64,000 bases of DNA from Kappaphycus alvarezii (taxonomy: Eukaryota; Rhodophyta; Florideophyceae; Gigartinales; Solieriaceae), in NCBI GenBank assembly GCA_002205965.3, contig NADL03000753.1:1364001-1428000 (forward strand), in the 5' to 3' direction. This document shows positions 45,949-56,879 of the stretch, one piece after another (the first letter of the stretch is position 1; each line of letters starts with the position of its first letter). A model generated the notes under the pieces. That model was not told the origin of the DNA and made no database searches. It worked only from the letters and a program-made list of their open reading frames with translations. The position numbers and the translations under genes were made by a program.

Positions 45949-46377
45949 TGTAACCGGCTCCGCCCGGTTGTTGTTCTCCGAGCGGTATCTGGTTTTCGGA
46001 AAATCCGGCATAGTCTTCCTAGGAACCCTTTGATGCGTCCCATGGATACAAGTCATGGGGACCTCCCGTTCGGTGGTGTATGTGTTTATCGGACTGGGTT
46101 AGTGATAGACTCTACCATACTGGACTTAGTTTGTGATTGATGTTGCCGCACCGGACATGAACACTCATATCATGGGTGACGGATTTTATCCGTACGGTTT
46201 TTTGTGGCCAGCGCCGCCGGCCACTACGATACGTGGCTACGTGGCCACCTATTATTTTGAGATTACAGTTTTAGCCCGAACGGTATCACCTTTAAAAAGA
46301 CCATCACGGTCACAAGTAAACACGCCCTCACGGGTATCGAGGTTGTCCAACTCCACGCTACCGCCCCGGTTGCCATA
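45949..46377 (+). repeat. 5' LTR of gypsy 2
   Basis: Nearly identical to the 3' LTR. Differences include a few substitutions and small indels. Confidence 0.93.
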
Positions 46378-46488
46378 GTGATCACTGCACACGCCGTGGT
46401 GCTTAGTATTGCCTTCCCGAGGCAAAATCATCATTGACTTCGTTCATAACTGATCGCCTCACACCGTTCGGACAAGCATCGTTACAGG

Positions 46489-47671
46489 ATGTCAGAAGAC
46501 TCTTCTTCGCCGACCGGTACTTCGACGCAAGGAGCGTCCTTTGTGGCTACATCAGTTAACCATCCGCGCCTCCTCCGTTCGACGCGCAATCCATTAGGAT
46601 ATTTCTGCGCCTGTACGATCAGTACACCAACGAGGTTACTGTTGCGCACCAACTCACCGCCTCGGAATCTACAACTGTAGAAGCTGTCCGACCGGTGAAT
46701 CTCAAGTTTTGTGTTGACCCGGAGTATTTGGAGTCAGCCATTGCCCTCGACCTTATTCCGAACGTTGACAGTTATGACGCACTTACCGATTCGGAATTGA
46801 GAAACTTCTTGAACGAGAAGTCTCAAGAGTCCAAGAAGACGATCAGTCTCGAGACTCTCGACACCCTGGTCCAGTCAGAGCTCCGCATGGACATGGCTGA
46901 CAAGAACGCCGGTCACGGATTGATGCTCTCTTTGTTTCGTACATCACTCTGTTACGCCGAAACGGTTTGTCATGGGTCACTCAAGTGAATCAGAAGGTTG
47001 CTGTTGACCATGTTCTTTCCGCCATTAGGCCTAAGTCTCTCCGAGAACGGTTGGAATCTGATCTTAGCTTCGCCTACCACGATCTCAAGAGCGATTTCAA
47101 AGGCTTCATGAAACATGCCCGCACGGTCTCCGAAGCCTTCCAAGTGGTGGACATTGGCCCGAAAGGGAGGAAGAACAAAGACAACCGTGACGGAAAGGGG
47201 AACAATAAGAACCGATCTGGAAGTAACAATGACAAGTCTAAACCGTCCGGATCTACTTCTTCAAGCTCAAGCAGTGGCAAGAGTCGTAAGAACTCTCGTC
47301 CGCTACCACATTGCCCGCACGGGCCCTGCAAGAAGGAGGGATTGAGGCATTTAATTAAGGACTGTCCGGATGCTTCTGATGCTGAAAAGAAGCAGTACTT
47401 GGCTGAATTGGCAGCCAAGAAGGCCGCCGATGGCCCAGCCAGTTCTACCCGCAGTCGGTCCGATGACTCTTCGCAGAGCAGTAACGATCGGAATTCAGGA
47501 ACGAAAGTGGCTGGAAGGATTTCCAAAAAGGAGAAGACGACCGTTACGGAAAAAGCAGTTGACACGCACCCTTCCTGTCCCATTACAGTTTCAGACGGCC
47601 AAGCATCCATCGACTGTTCCGGTCGGTGTGATGACGGAGTGACGACAGTATTGTCTCCCCGCACTTGCTGA
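46489..47671 (+). CDS. gypsy 2 gag
   Basis: Starts MSEDSSSPTGTSTQGASF. After a shift the capsid-like body reads PVNLKFCVDPEYLESAI, KTISLETLDTLVQSELRMDM, and after another shift QKVAVDHVLSAIRPKSLRER, FKGFMKHARTVSEAFQVV. A basic Lys/Arg/Ser-rich linker and a knuckle-like CPHGPCKKEGLRHLIKDCP (about 47,310-47,366) follow. Two single-base breaks (about 46,680 and 46,970) are the only disruptions. Confidence 0.8.
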
Positions 47672-48025
47672 GCGTGCTGCCATTCGTGGAATCGGGAAAA
47701 TGACGGCTATCCGCCCGGTCAAATTGAGTGTCGCACTCAAGTCCGAAACGGATCCTCAAACATTTTCTTTCTCTAGATCATGGACATCTCCCCGTACGGT
47801 ATTGCATTTGTCCAGTGGCCAACTGGCGTTGGCCAACGTGACGTTTCTAGTCGCGGATGACGACTTGGCATGCGAAGACCTGCTCATAGGTCTCCCGTCT
47901 TGCAGCATTTGCAAGTGGATACACGTACGCTGTTGGAAAATAACCGATCGGTTTTAGATGGTTCAGACTGTTCCAACATTGGGAACCGACCACGCTTTCC
48001 CGTGGCGGTGCAGTTAGCAGAATGA
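47580..48025 (+). CDS. gypsy 2 protease
   Basis: SIDCSGRCDDG followed by ALAERAAIRGIGKMTAIRPV, VTFLVADDDLACEDLLIGLP and LQHLQVDTRTLLENNRSVLD. The layout fits a retropepsin with an unusual catalytic loop (DDGSDD-like in one frame). Two or three frame changes. Confidence 0.5.
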
Positions 48026-48239
48026 TGATTGCACGCCTCAATCGCATTCAAGAACCGAACGGAAATTCCAAGTACAGTGCCGCACAAGACCCCAATCGTC
48101 CGAGGGTTAATTATCACACCGCACGACGAAGAGAGGAAGACCCGTTTCCCGATCAGTCGTTACTCGATCCGCTGGATGTCAACCAAGAGCCCGAAATCCG
48201 TAACGGAATTGAAACCATGAAAAACGCCGCACGGAAGAA

Positions 48240-49000
48240 TGTTTGCCTGATGAAAATGAAAAAGAACTCTCCGATCTCATTGAGAGTCACATCAACATTT
48301 TCCGAACGGGATTTTCAGCAGGGCCACCCACGAAATTCAAGCCGTTGAAGATTGAATTGACACCAGATGCCCGACCGGTCAAAGTTCGTCTCCGCAATTA
48401 CTCCCAAGAACAGCGTGAGTTTCTCACCACGTTTGTTGGCGATCTCGTCCGAACCGGAATGGCTTATCCAAACCCTTCGTCCTCTTGGCTTGCGCACCTT
48501 TGCTCGTTCCGAAACCAGGACCGGCAAAATTCAGGTTCACCGTTGACCTCCGGCCGGTCAACAAATTCACCGTCCGGCATCAGTTTCCAATGCCAACTTG
48601 GAAAATGAGATTACCAAGCTGTCCGAATCACGGTATTACGCGACTTTCGATCTGTCGCATGGGTACTGGCAATTGAGCCTCGAGAAGTCGTCTCAAGCAT
48701 TGCAGTCGTTTATCACACCGGACGGAGTCTACTCGCCCACGCGAGTACTGCACGGGACTACCAACGCAGTAATGCACCTCCAATCATCAATTTCCGAAGC
48801 GGTTCCGCCGGAATTGTCAAACTCCTTCCTACATTGGTTGGATGACATTCTTCTCCATCATCGTACCATTCCTAGTCTTTTCCTTACCGTTCGGAAATTC
48901 TTTGATTTTTGCGGTCACCTCAACATCAAGCTGCATCCCGCAAAGTGCATACTTTTCGCTACTTCGGTCGTTGGTGCGGCCGTTTAATCTCCGCCGAAGG
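48240..49000 (+). CDS. gypsy 2 reverse transcriptase
   Basis: ELSDLIESHINIF, RNYSQEQREFLTTFVGDLV, then in another frame CAPLLVPKPGPAKFRFTVDL, RPVNKFTVRHQFPMP, then YYATFDLSHGYWQLSLEKSS (first Asp) and HWLDDILLH at about 48,832-48,858 with both catalytic Asp present, then LNIKLHPAKC. Three single-base breaks in about 750 bp. The only RT in the window with an intact Asp-Asp pair. Confidence 0.85.
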
Positions 49001-49840
49001 CATTCGGTACGACCCGAGACGGCTAGATGGACTACTCGCCATGGAACCTCCGACAACGGGCGCGCATTTGCAACAATTTCTTTGTGCGCTACAATGGGTC
49101 CGAAACGGTATTCCTCAGTTCTCTGAACTGATACAGCCTCTCCATGACTTCATGGAACAAGTCTATGACCGAGCCAGAAAGCGTACCAAACGCGCGGTGA
49201 CTCGCATCCGACTTTCCGCCATGGGTTGGAGCAAGACCGAAACGGATGCTTTCGAGGCATGTAAACATGCCTTGGGACACCAGGTGACTCTCTCGCATCG
49301 CGACGAAACCAAACGCCTCGCCTTTTACACCGACGCCTCCGATACCGTCTGGTCAGGGATTGTTACTCAAATCCCGCACGAAGACCTATCGGAACCTCCG
49401 TTACACCAACGGCACGAACCGCTTGCCTTTCTCTCCGGTCGGTTTAACAGTACCCAACTTGGTTGGTCAACTCTCGAGAAAGAGGCCTTCGCAGTCCTGG
49501 CTTCACTCGAGCGCATGCATTGGCTAGCAGCCACACCGAACGGATTTGATCTCCACACAGATCACAACAATTTGATCTTCTTGTTTGATCCCCTTTCAGT
49601 CGTTCCTGATCTTTCGCAAACGTCCCTCCGCAAGGTTCTTCGTTGGGCCGTTCGGTTGAGCATGTACAATTACACATGCTTCCATATCAAGGGCACTGAC
49701 AACGTCTGGGCAGACCTCCTTGGTCGTTGGTCCGCCCCCCGTACGGTACGCAGACTTGTTCGTATTCCTGAATTACCTTCTTCCTCCGATTCGGAATTTG
49801 AATGGCCTTCGCATGAGGCCATCGTTGCTTCGCAGACTCG
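48990..49840 (+). CDS. gypsy 2 connection domain and RNase H
   Basis: Part of one long open frame (48,909-50,165). GIRYDPRRLDGLLAMEPP and QFLCALQWVRNGIPQF form the RT thumb/connection, then AFYTDASDTVWSGIV (RNase H Asp), WSTLEKEAFAVLASLERMHW (Glu), DLHTDHNNLIFLFDPLS (Asp), CFHIKGTDNVWADLLGRW (Asp). All four acidic catalytic positions are present. Confidence 0.85.
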
Positions 49841-51340
49841 CCACGCTGCCACTCGCCCGCAGCATCTTACCGAACGGGATAACATCTGGCGCAATCCGAC
49901 CGGTGCCGTCTGGATCCCCGACGCGGATTCTGACCTGCAGCTCCGCCTGTGCATCATCGCGCACACCGGTCCGAGCGGTCATCGCGGCCAAAAATCTACA
50001 GAGATTGTCCTTCGCAAGTCTTTCTTTTGGACCACCATGTCCTCCGATGTACGGTCCTTCGTTCGCGCCTGCATCCATTGTCTATCGACAACTGGAGGGG
50101 GAAGGTACCGCAACCGTTCGGACCTGCACTGCATGGGACGCTCCAAACGACCTCGTGCAGTTTGACTACATCGAGATTGGACCGAGTCGGAATGGCGAGA
50201 AATATATCTTGATACTCAGGGATGACCATTCGGACTACACTTGGCTCTTTCCGTTTGCGGACACTTCAGCTGAGAATGCAGCACACGCCCTTATTGACTG
50301 GGCAGCCGCATTGGGAGTTCCGAACGGATTGATGTCTGATGGGCCTACTCATTTCCGCAATGAGACCGTACGGTTGCTTGCCAAAGGCCTCAAAGCACCG
50401 CATCATTTTACGCTTCCGTATTGCCCCTGGAGCAACGGGGCAGTCGAGCGCATGGGCAAGGAATTGCTCCGCGTTTTCCGATCGGTGGTATCTGAGCTCC
50501 GTCTACGGTTTGAAGAGTGGCCTGATTTGCTCCCTTTGGTTCAGAGCGCACTGAACAACTCTCCATCTCCGCAACGGAAAAATATCGCTCCGATAACGGC
50601 ATTTATGGGCAAGGAGCCTACACCGCCGATAGCTACCTTTTTGCGAACCGAAACGGCAACTCCAGTCACGGTTGAGACTGTGGAGCTTGAGAGGATGCTC
50701 AACATCTCCAAGCTCCAGCAGTTTGTTGCCGACCTGCACCCTGTGGTGAAAGATTCCGTTCGGTCTGAGCGCGAGCGCAAACGAAACGCGGCATCGCGTG
50801 GCGCGCTCGCCAACTTCGCAGAAGGAGACTATGTTCTGGTTGCGCGCGAAGATTTCTTCGCAGGTGAGAAATTGGCGCTGCGTTGGCGCGGACCGAGACG
50901 GATTGTGAAAGCTCTCAAATGACTACGTATTTCAAGTTGAAGATCTCCGAAACGGACAGGTAGAAGACATTCATGGGACAAGGCTGAAATTTTACCGAGA
51001 CGGTTCTTTAGACAAGCAAGCGATTATGCCTCATGTGCTTTCGTCCGAAACGGGAATGCCTGTCGCACGTCTCATGCGCCTGATTGAAAATCCGAACGGT
51101 TTGATGGTGGTTGTCCGCTGGAAAGGGTTGCCCGAAACGGAAGATACTGTAGAGCCTTTGCTCCAGATCTACGAGGACGTACCGCACATGGTATTGCGCT
51201 TGCTACAGCGCAAGAACACCCCCCCATCTCGCGGAGAAAGCGAAGCGTATCCTTGCGCTTTGAAAGAGGGGAGTGTAACCGGCTCCGCCCGGTTGTTGTT
51301 CTCCGAGCGGTATCTGGTTTTCGGAAAATCCGGCATAGTC
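49840..51340 (+). CDS. gypsy 2 integrase with C-terminal chromodomain
   Basis: Zinc domain: CIIAHTGPSGHRGQKSTEIV and FVRACIHCLSTTGG (H-H-C-C). Core after one shift: VQFDYIEIGPSRNGEKYILI (Asp), GLMSDGPTHFRNET (Asp), YCPWSNGAVERMGKELLRVF (Glu). The C-terminal part FAEGDYVLVAREDF and LRWRGPRRIVKALK shifts at about 50,920 into DYVFQVEDLRNGQ. A chromodomain follows (about 51,060-51,220): VARLMRLIENPNG, VVVRWKGLPETEDTVEPL. Chromodomains direct integration of chromoviruses toward particular chromatin; that role is family knowledge. Confidence 0.88.
51262..51273 (+). other. Polypurine tract of gypsy 2
   Basis: Twelve purines, GAAAGAGGGGAG, abutting the 3' LTR; the expected plus-strand primer. Confidence 0.75.
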
Positions 51341-51699
51341 TTCTAGGAACCCTTTGATGCGTCCCATGGATACATCATGGGGACCTCCCGTTCGGTGGTG
51401 TATGTGTTTATCGGACTGGGTTAGTGATAGACTCTACCATACTGGACTTAGTTTGTGATTGATGTTGCCGCACCGGACATGAACACTCATATCATGGGTG
51501 ACGGATTTTATCCGTACGGTTTTTTTTGGCCAGCGCCGCCGGCCACTACGATACGTGGCTACGTGGCCACCTATTATTTTGAGATTGCAGTTTTAGCCCG
51601 AACGGTATAATCTTTAAAAAGACCATCGCGGTCACAAGTAAACACGCCCTCACGGGTATCGAGGTTGTCCAACTCTACGGTACCGCCCCGGTTGCCATA
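51274..51699 (+). repeat. 3' LTR of gypsy 2
   Basis: Directly follows the polypurine tract and is directly followed by the CTGGG duplication. Confidence 0.93.
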
Positions 51700-52140
51700 C
51701 TGGGTTACTCCTGATTGGTATTTTTCTACATGTTTATGGTCAAATCGAAGGCAAAGTACACAGCTAGACTCTTCACTTTATATCAGGGCTAGACGATGAA
51801 ATAGAATCCGTTTTGCAAGTAAATGATACCCCTTACTGCATCTATAGTGATAACCGATATAACTGGCGAAACTATCTTGAGGTACCATTTCAAGGTTCTA
51901 CATTGAATTGATTACCAAGTAGTTTTCAAAAAGGGAATATGCACGAGGTAAATCATTGTAGAGTAGATGTTCAAGGAAGTTAAACTTACTGGACAACAGT
52001 GTACTTTTCCAAGAAGGATGCGCGTTTTAAAGTTTCCTGTACTCACTATGTACTATGCAACAGTTTTACCGAGCACAATTCGTAACTGATTTTTATAGAA
52101 ATCAAAAATCCCTCTACTTCAAATGTTTGTCGCCTTTACT
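51700..52140 (+). pseudogene. Harbinger copy B transposase, part right of gypsy 2
   Basis: Continues directly from the left part across the CTGGG duplication: FLHVYGQIEGKVHS, LDDEIESVLQVNDTPYCIYS, DNRYNWRNYLEVPFQGSTLN, then FKEVKLT and RRMRVLKFPVLTMYYATVLP. These match the satellite blocks HAF-PV-GRRHD, MEELLPSVLNV, NNTRWFIKVLYDGSNL and RRKMKVLESPVGS. Here the second catalytic Asp (YSD) is kept. Several stops and shifts. Confidence 0.65.
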
Positions 52141-52214
52141 GCACGATTAACTAGCGTCAAGAGCCCTTTCCGTCTGACAGACATATGATTTCGTGGGCAG
52201 TCGCTCCGAACTTC

Positions 52215-53010
52215 ATGAAGCCGTCCACAGTATCTATCATGAGCTTCATTTTTTCAACTTCAGCTTAGCGGCAGCACTTCTGTCCTCCTTACGCTCACTT
52301 CTTCTCCCTTACATATCTTACTCCAACAGAAGCTACCCAGCTCTATCTTCTTTTCTTCGATTTCAGAACGATTTTTTCTCCTCGTTTTAAAATTTTAACA
52401 AAGGAAACGTCTTCACATGTATCTTTCCCAATTGGGTAACGTCGCTTGCTTGTCTTCTCATTGACTTTTTTAGTTCTGTCAACAACGTATACTTCGCTAC
52501 CACCAGTATCAGTATCAGCATATAAATTTTCCTAAACACTCCTGCGAGTAGTAGCTCGAGCCCGAATAACTGCTCCATGTCTCTCTTTTTCGGTTCATTT
52601 ACGTATCTTTTTAACCCTCTTAGCATTCCTTTCCTCCGCCAAATCATCCCTATCGTCTTTTTCCATTGCCAGAGCTCCAGCATCTCCCCCGATTCTCCCC
52701 CTACTCCGCTCAAAACCACTCTGATCGATCCTGTCTATCAAATCGGCGCTGGAGCCGAGTGTATCGATCCTGAGTAGCATTCAACGTAACTTCTGTAGAT
52801 AAATTTCGTGTTGCGTTTGCTTCTGAGACCACAGTTTCGAACCATTCTCCAATTAGCTGTTCGGAACAATACGTGCTTTGCATGCAGCAAACTCTCTAAC
52901 CATGACGAGTTCTTCAGCGTATGAGAATTTAGACCGCCTACTAGGCCATCGTGGTGGTAAACAAATTGCAGTTGACATATTTTCGTTTTATCAATCGTGG
53001 AAAACAAAAT
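52215..53010 (-). pseudogene. Harbinger copy B Myb/SANT-like partner gene
   Basis: Convergent with the transposase, as at 23,515-24,526. On the minus strand: SKFSYAEELVMVREFAACKA (about 52,880-52,940), GEWFETVVSEANA, QDRYTRLQRR, SGVGGESGEM with DRDDLAEERNAKRVKK (about 52,600-52,700), and a charged tail EIEEKKIELGS ending near 52,260. The order and spacing match the Myb-like protein at the array edge, at low identity and in shifting frames. The string ATCATGAGCTT at 52,238 is shared with the 3' end of that gene in the satellite. Confidence 0.55.
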
Positions 53011-53039
53011 GTGATGCGGCTGCATGAGATTGTGATAAT

Positions 53040-54940
53040 TTCAGCGTTCAGGACTTGTTTTCAGCAGACATAATATTTTCTTTGTCAATTTCCGTGAATA
53101 ACTGTTCTCCGCTGGATTTTTAGTGCATTTTATGCTGTCGGGAGGAGCCGACTTGAATGGGATGAATGATAGCTTGATCTTGATCTACAGTGATCATAGT
53201 GGATGAAGTTATTGAGATGGTTAGGGATGCAGGGTTTTTAGGAAGAGAGAGGATTGAAAGGCGGTACATATGAGTAAGGAGTAAGTTGCTTTGGGAGAAC
53301 GCTTGCCGGCGAATTGCAGTTTTCATGGGTATCAACAGAAGTGATAGGGAGTGGTTTAGTAGATGAAATGTTGGAAGAAATCGTTGCGCTACGAAAGAGA
53401 TTATAAGGTGAATGATGTGCCACTCGGGAAGAAGATCAACAAAGTTGATTTTTCCGTGCACTCGTACACTATATGTGATGTCGACTCCTACGGAAGTTGG
53501 AGGGAAACTGTCATACATAATACGATCGTCACTTAACTAAAATATCCCATTTTGCATTGAAACTCACGTCCAAGTGTACCAATCATGTAATTTTTTTTGC
53601 CATCAATACACGTATAGCAGAAATAATGACCCTTATTTCCATAATTATGCAACGAAATATCTCTACTATGTCTCTGAGTTGCACACTGAATGGCAGAATA
53701 CTTAATAAAGATCTAACTAGATGGTTCAAGTAATTTCATTGGACCCAACCAAGATTCGATGAATCCAGAAAGTCCCTTAGGTGCAGTAGACTGGACCTCA
53801 GAGTCCAGTAGTACCCCAAAGTTTAGCTCTTCTAGCCTTTATCATACTTCAATTGATCCAATTGTGAGAGAATATTCGTATCCACAAGCCTTTTGTTCGT
53901 AAGATTTTCTTTTAATCGTGTCTATCGAGGCCAAATTGATCAAATTACACCTCTATTCGTTTAAAAGTGGACAAACTACTCATTTATAAGCAAGTGCAGT
54001 ATTATTTTGCGATTCAACGACAATTTTTTGCACCTTGCTTTCCGTGAATGGCAGCTTTCATCAAAGAGTGGGACATACGGCCCATAAAAGTACCATCAGC
54101 CGCCTTTTTTATGAATCAAGGAGGTTTAAGAGGATATAGAGGCAATGTAACGGGTCGGAGTGGGCGCCTTGGAGCAGAGGAAAACGATGTAAGAACTTCT
54201 GAGTGGTCGCGGGAGGGGTCACGCAAGATGAACGTCAACAGTGTTAGGGGTCCAAGTTGGTGTCTATCGGACCATTGTACTCATATAACAGGAGATTTTT
54301 AGGGCTAATTTTTTAACTAAAATATTTTTCGTGTATCTATTGTGCTAATCAAAACTATAAAAAGTAGTGAAGCTCGATCAAAACAAAACGTTTCGGTAAT
54401 ATTAATGCTGATCCGAGAATGCATTACTTTTTACTCCTCGATAAACTTCGATTTTCGTGCTAATATACTAAAATTTCCCCTTTCAGTATATACAGTGGAT
54501 GATTGAGCAAACTTGATATAGAATTTTAGGCTACTGATCATCAGTTTACTATAGTTATATTGTGTCAGAGTATTTTTTCTAGTAAATATTTACGGGCCCA
54601 AAAATGTTTTGTAATTGTCCCTCTTACTGTGAATTTTTGTTAGGAAAAAGGAATTGGTCCTCATATGAGGATAAAGTTTGCCTGATACGAGGAAAGTGCC
54701 ATGGAGGATAGAAACTAGCGAAGGCACCATATCAGGCGTGCAAACCAGAACTATGATAGAACAATGTAATTTGCGGTAGGAAATTAAAGATAGGGAAAAC
54801 GGGATAGGAATTACGAATAAAAATTTATTCCCTTAAGTCTATGCATCAAATGTTGTTGTGAATCCCACATAACCAACAAAAAACACAAAAGTAATTTAAT
54901 TTGTCACTTTTTTTTGTCGGTTGAGTCCCGTAGCTCGTAC
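53040..54940. other. AT-rich interval, no recognised gene
   Basis: No protein or RNA gene recognised. Contains a hairpin CTGGAC-CTCAGA-GTCCAG-type at about 53,790 and short open frames without family features (for example 54,048-54,302 +). Confidence 0.5.
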
Positions 54941-55339
54941 TGCGAAGCACACAAGTGTTAAGTTTACTGGCAACGACCCAACTCCAGTGGGTATTTATTA
55001 CTCCTCCGTAGATCATATTCAGTGCAGAGTTATCATAATAACTCACAGAAGGTACCTGAACTTTCTACATAAAGGTCTGTCCTTGGGCGGGTACGGTTGG
55101 CGCGAGAGTGGAGACGGGGCAAAGGAGTAACTCCTCACTACAGGGAATGAGCCATTAACGTTCCACCTCGCCGACTTGGTCAGGTCTCAACACTCTTCTA
55201 CTACATTAGACTCCTATCAACACCGAGAGATTACCTAAGCGGTCCTCCGGGACCGCCTCCGTTACTTGGCGGACCACCTGGACAACCTACGAACCGCTGC
55301 CGCCATCGACCAGTCGGACACCGCTATGTATACAACCAT

Positions 55340-56260
55340 GACGACCCCCACCGTATCCATGCCTAAATTAACCAGAACCAATTATCAACCGTGGAATTCC
55401 TCATAGAAGATTACACTACTCAAAACGGTTTCCTGTCAATTCTAATTGCAATCCCCAGCCACAGCCATATATCACGGACACATATCGGTGTTGATGGCTA
55501 CCTACGTTTTGCGAAGGTGTACGCGGATAATTTTGATTTGGACTGTAGCATAGAGTACATGAAAACCACCAATTTGGTGGTCCTGCAACCCAAGAGAGTC
55601 GGACTCCTCTTTTGGGAAACGCTGTCAGGAGACGACGGAATAAAAAACCGATCTCCCTGTGGAAAAAGAGAGTCAGGATTAGGTCTGGTGGGGATTACCA
55701 GAGTCTTTTTGTGCCCTTCCCCTGTGATTGACCTTGCCCGATCGTGCACTGCGAACTATAGTGGACCAAAACTCGGGGACTAAAAAAAATGAAAGATGTT
55801 TCACTGCCTCCTCCATCTCCGATAACATCGGCGACATTCTGTCCACAACATTTCTCCGCCTCTCCCCATGAGCTGCTAGCAAAACTGCACAATCAGTACG
55901 GCGCTCACGAAACGCCGGAACGACATCTTGAACTCATGGGCCAAGACTGCCAAACCACTTTCTCTCATACGGAGACCATGGACACCTACTTTCATAAACA
56001 CTTACTTCTCCGTCGTCGAATGACGGGGGCATACGTTCCGAACATAGCAACAAAATCCACAAAAGTCAGAAATATTAAATAAGGACTACTCACTCACCCC
56101 TCCTTCCACACCTACGTCTCGGTACTCAAAGGGACTAATCCCGACACTATTCAGGAAGCCAAGACGCAGATCACTTCTTACGCCCAACTTTCACCTCAAC
56201 CAGAACACAATACATAGAAGGGTGAAAACAAAGCGATCATATATAGCCTCAAACACTGTG
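55340..56260 (+). pseudogene. copia 4 gag
   Basis: Begins PKLTRTNYQPWNSS (about 55,360-55,400), the usual copia gag opening, and continues ASPHELLAKLHNQYGAHETP and THTETMDTYFHKHLLLRRRM-like helices in the 55,789-56,082 frame. Frames switch repeatedly. Confidence 0.5.
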
Positions 56261-56879
56261 AATTTCACTAAACTTAGGGCCACCATGACTGAGTCCTTTT
56301 CAGTGCCATGCAACGGGCACATGGGCACTGAAAATCCAGCCCCGCACCCGTAAGGCCTCCTTATGCACCACAGTCACGTCAAGGGGCACCAAAAACGATT
56401 CTTACACTATGCTGAACTAAGACGAAGACCGGTTCGTATCGTACTCTTGGCAATTTTACTGCACGCCTGACTAAATTTGATCAATGAATAGAAGATCCAC
56501 ATCCCAATCACATAAAATTCGCGCACATCGACAAGGATCAGTATTATGTACTAAAGGACGCCTCCTCCAACTTCGACATCTTGGACTCCGCTTACTACCC
56601 GGCCATCTCTACGAGCGCTATAATAGAATTAGCCCAGCATGACTAGACGTTCAACATGCCAGATGGGTCTAAATCTCCCATAGCGGGGCGCGCGGCGCAG
56701 ATACCTTACACCAGAAAAAGTCAACCACCCCTAATCTCACACCTGGTACACGTATCATACTTCACAGAAAACATCACGTTAGTGTCCGAGATAATGAAGA
56801 CAAATTCTGCAAGGTGATATTTACGCCCTCTGGGGGTTGTATCACACCGATGGCCATGCTCACAACCCCGACCATAGCC

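Larger units (their letters stand above)
45949..51699 (+). mobile_element. Ty3/gypsy chromodomain retrotransposon 2, inserted in Harbinger copy B
   Basis: LTRs of 429 and 426 bp (45,949-46,377 and 51,274-51,699) are nearly identical, flanked by a perfect 5-bp target-site duplication CTGGG (45,944-45,948; 51,700-51,704). LTRs start TGTAACC and end CCATA, so the 3' terminal dinucleotide is TA rather than CA. A purine tract GAAAGAGGGGAG (51,262-51,273) directly precedes the 3' LTR. Gag, protease, RT, RNase H, integrase and chromodomain follow in order with only a few single-base breaks. This is a recent insertion. Confidence 0.95.

Noticed and set aside
53120..53518. Minus-strand 132-residue open frame as the N-terminus of Harbinger B Myb-like protein
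   Set aside because: No charged or helical features of the family; hydrophobic, His-rich translation looks random.
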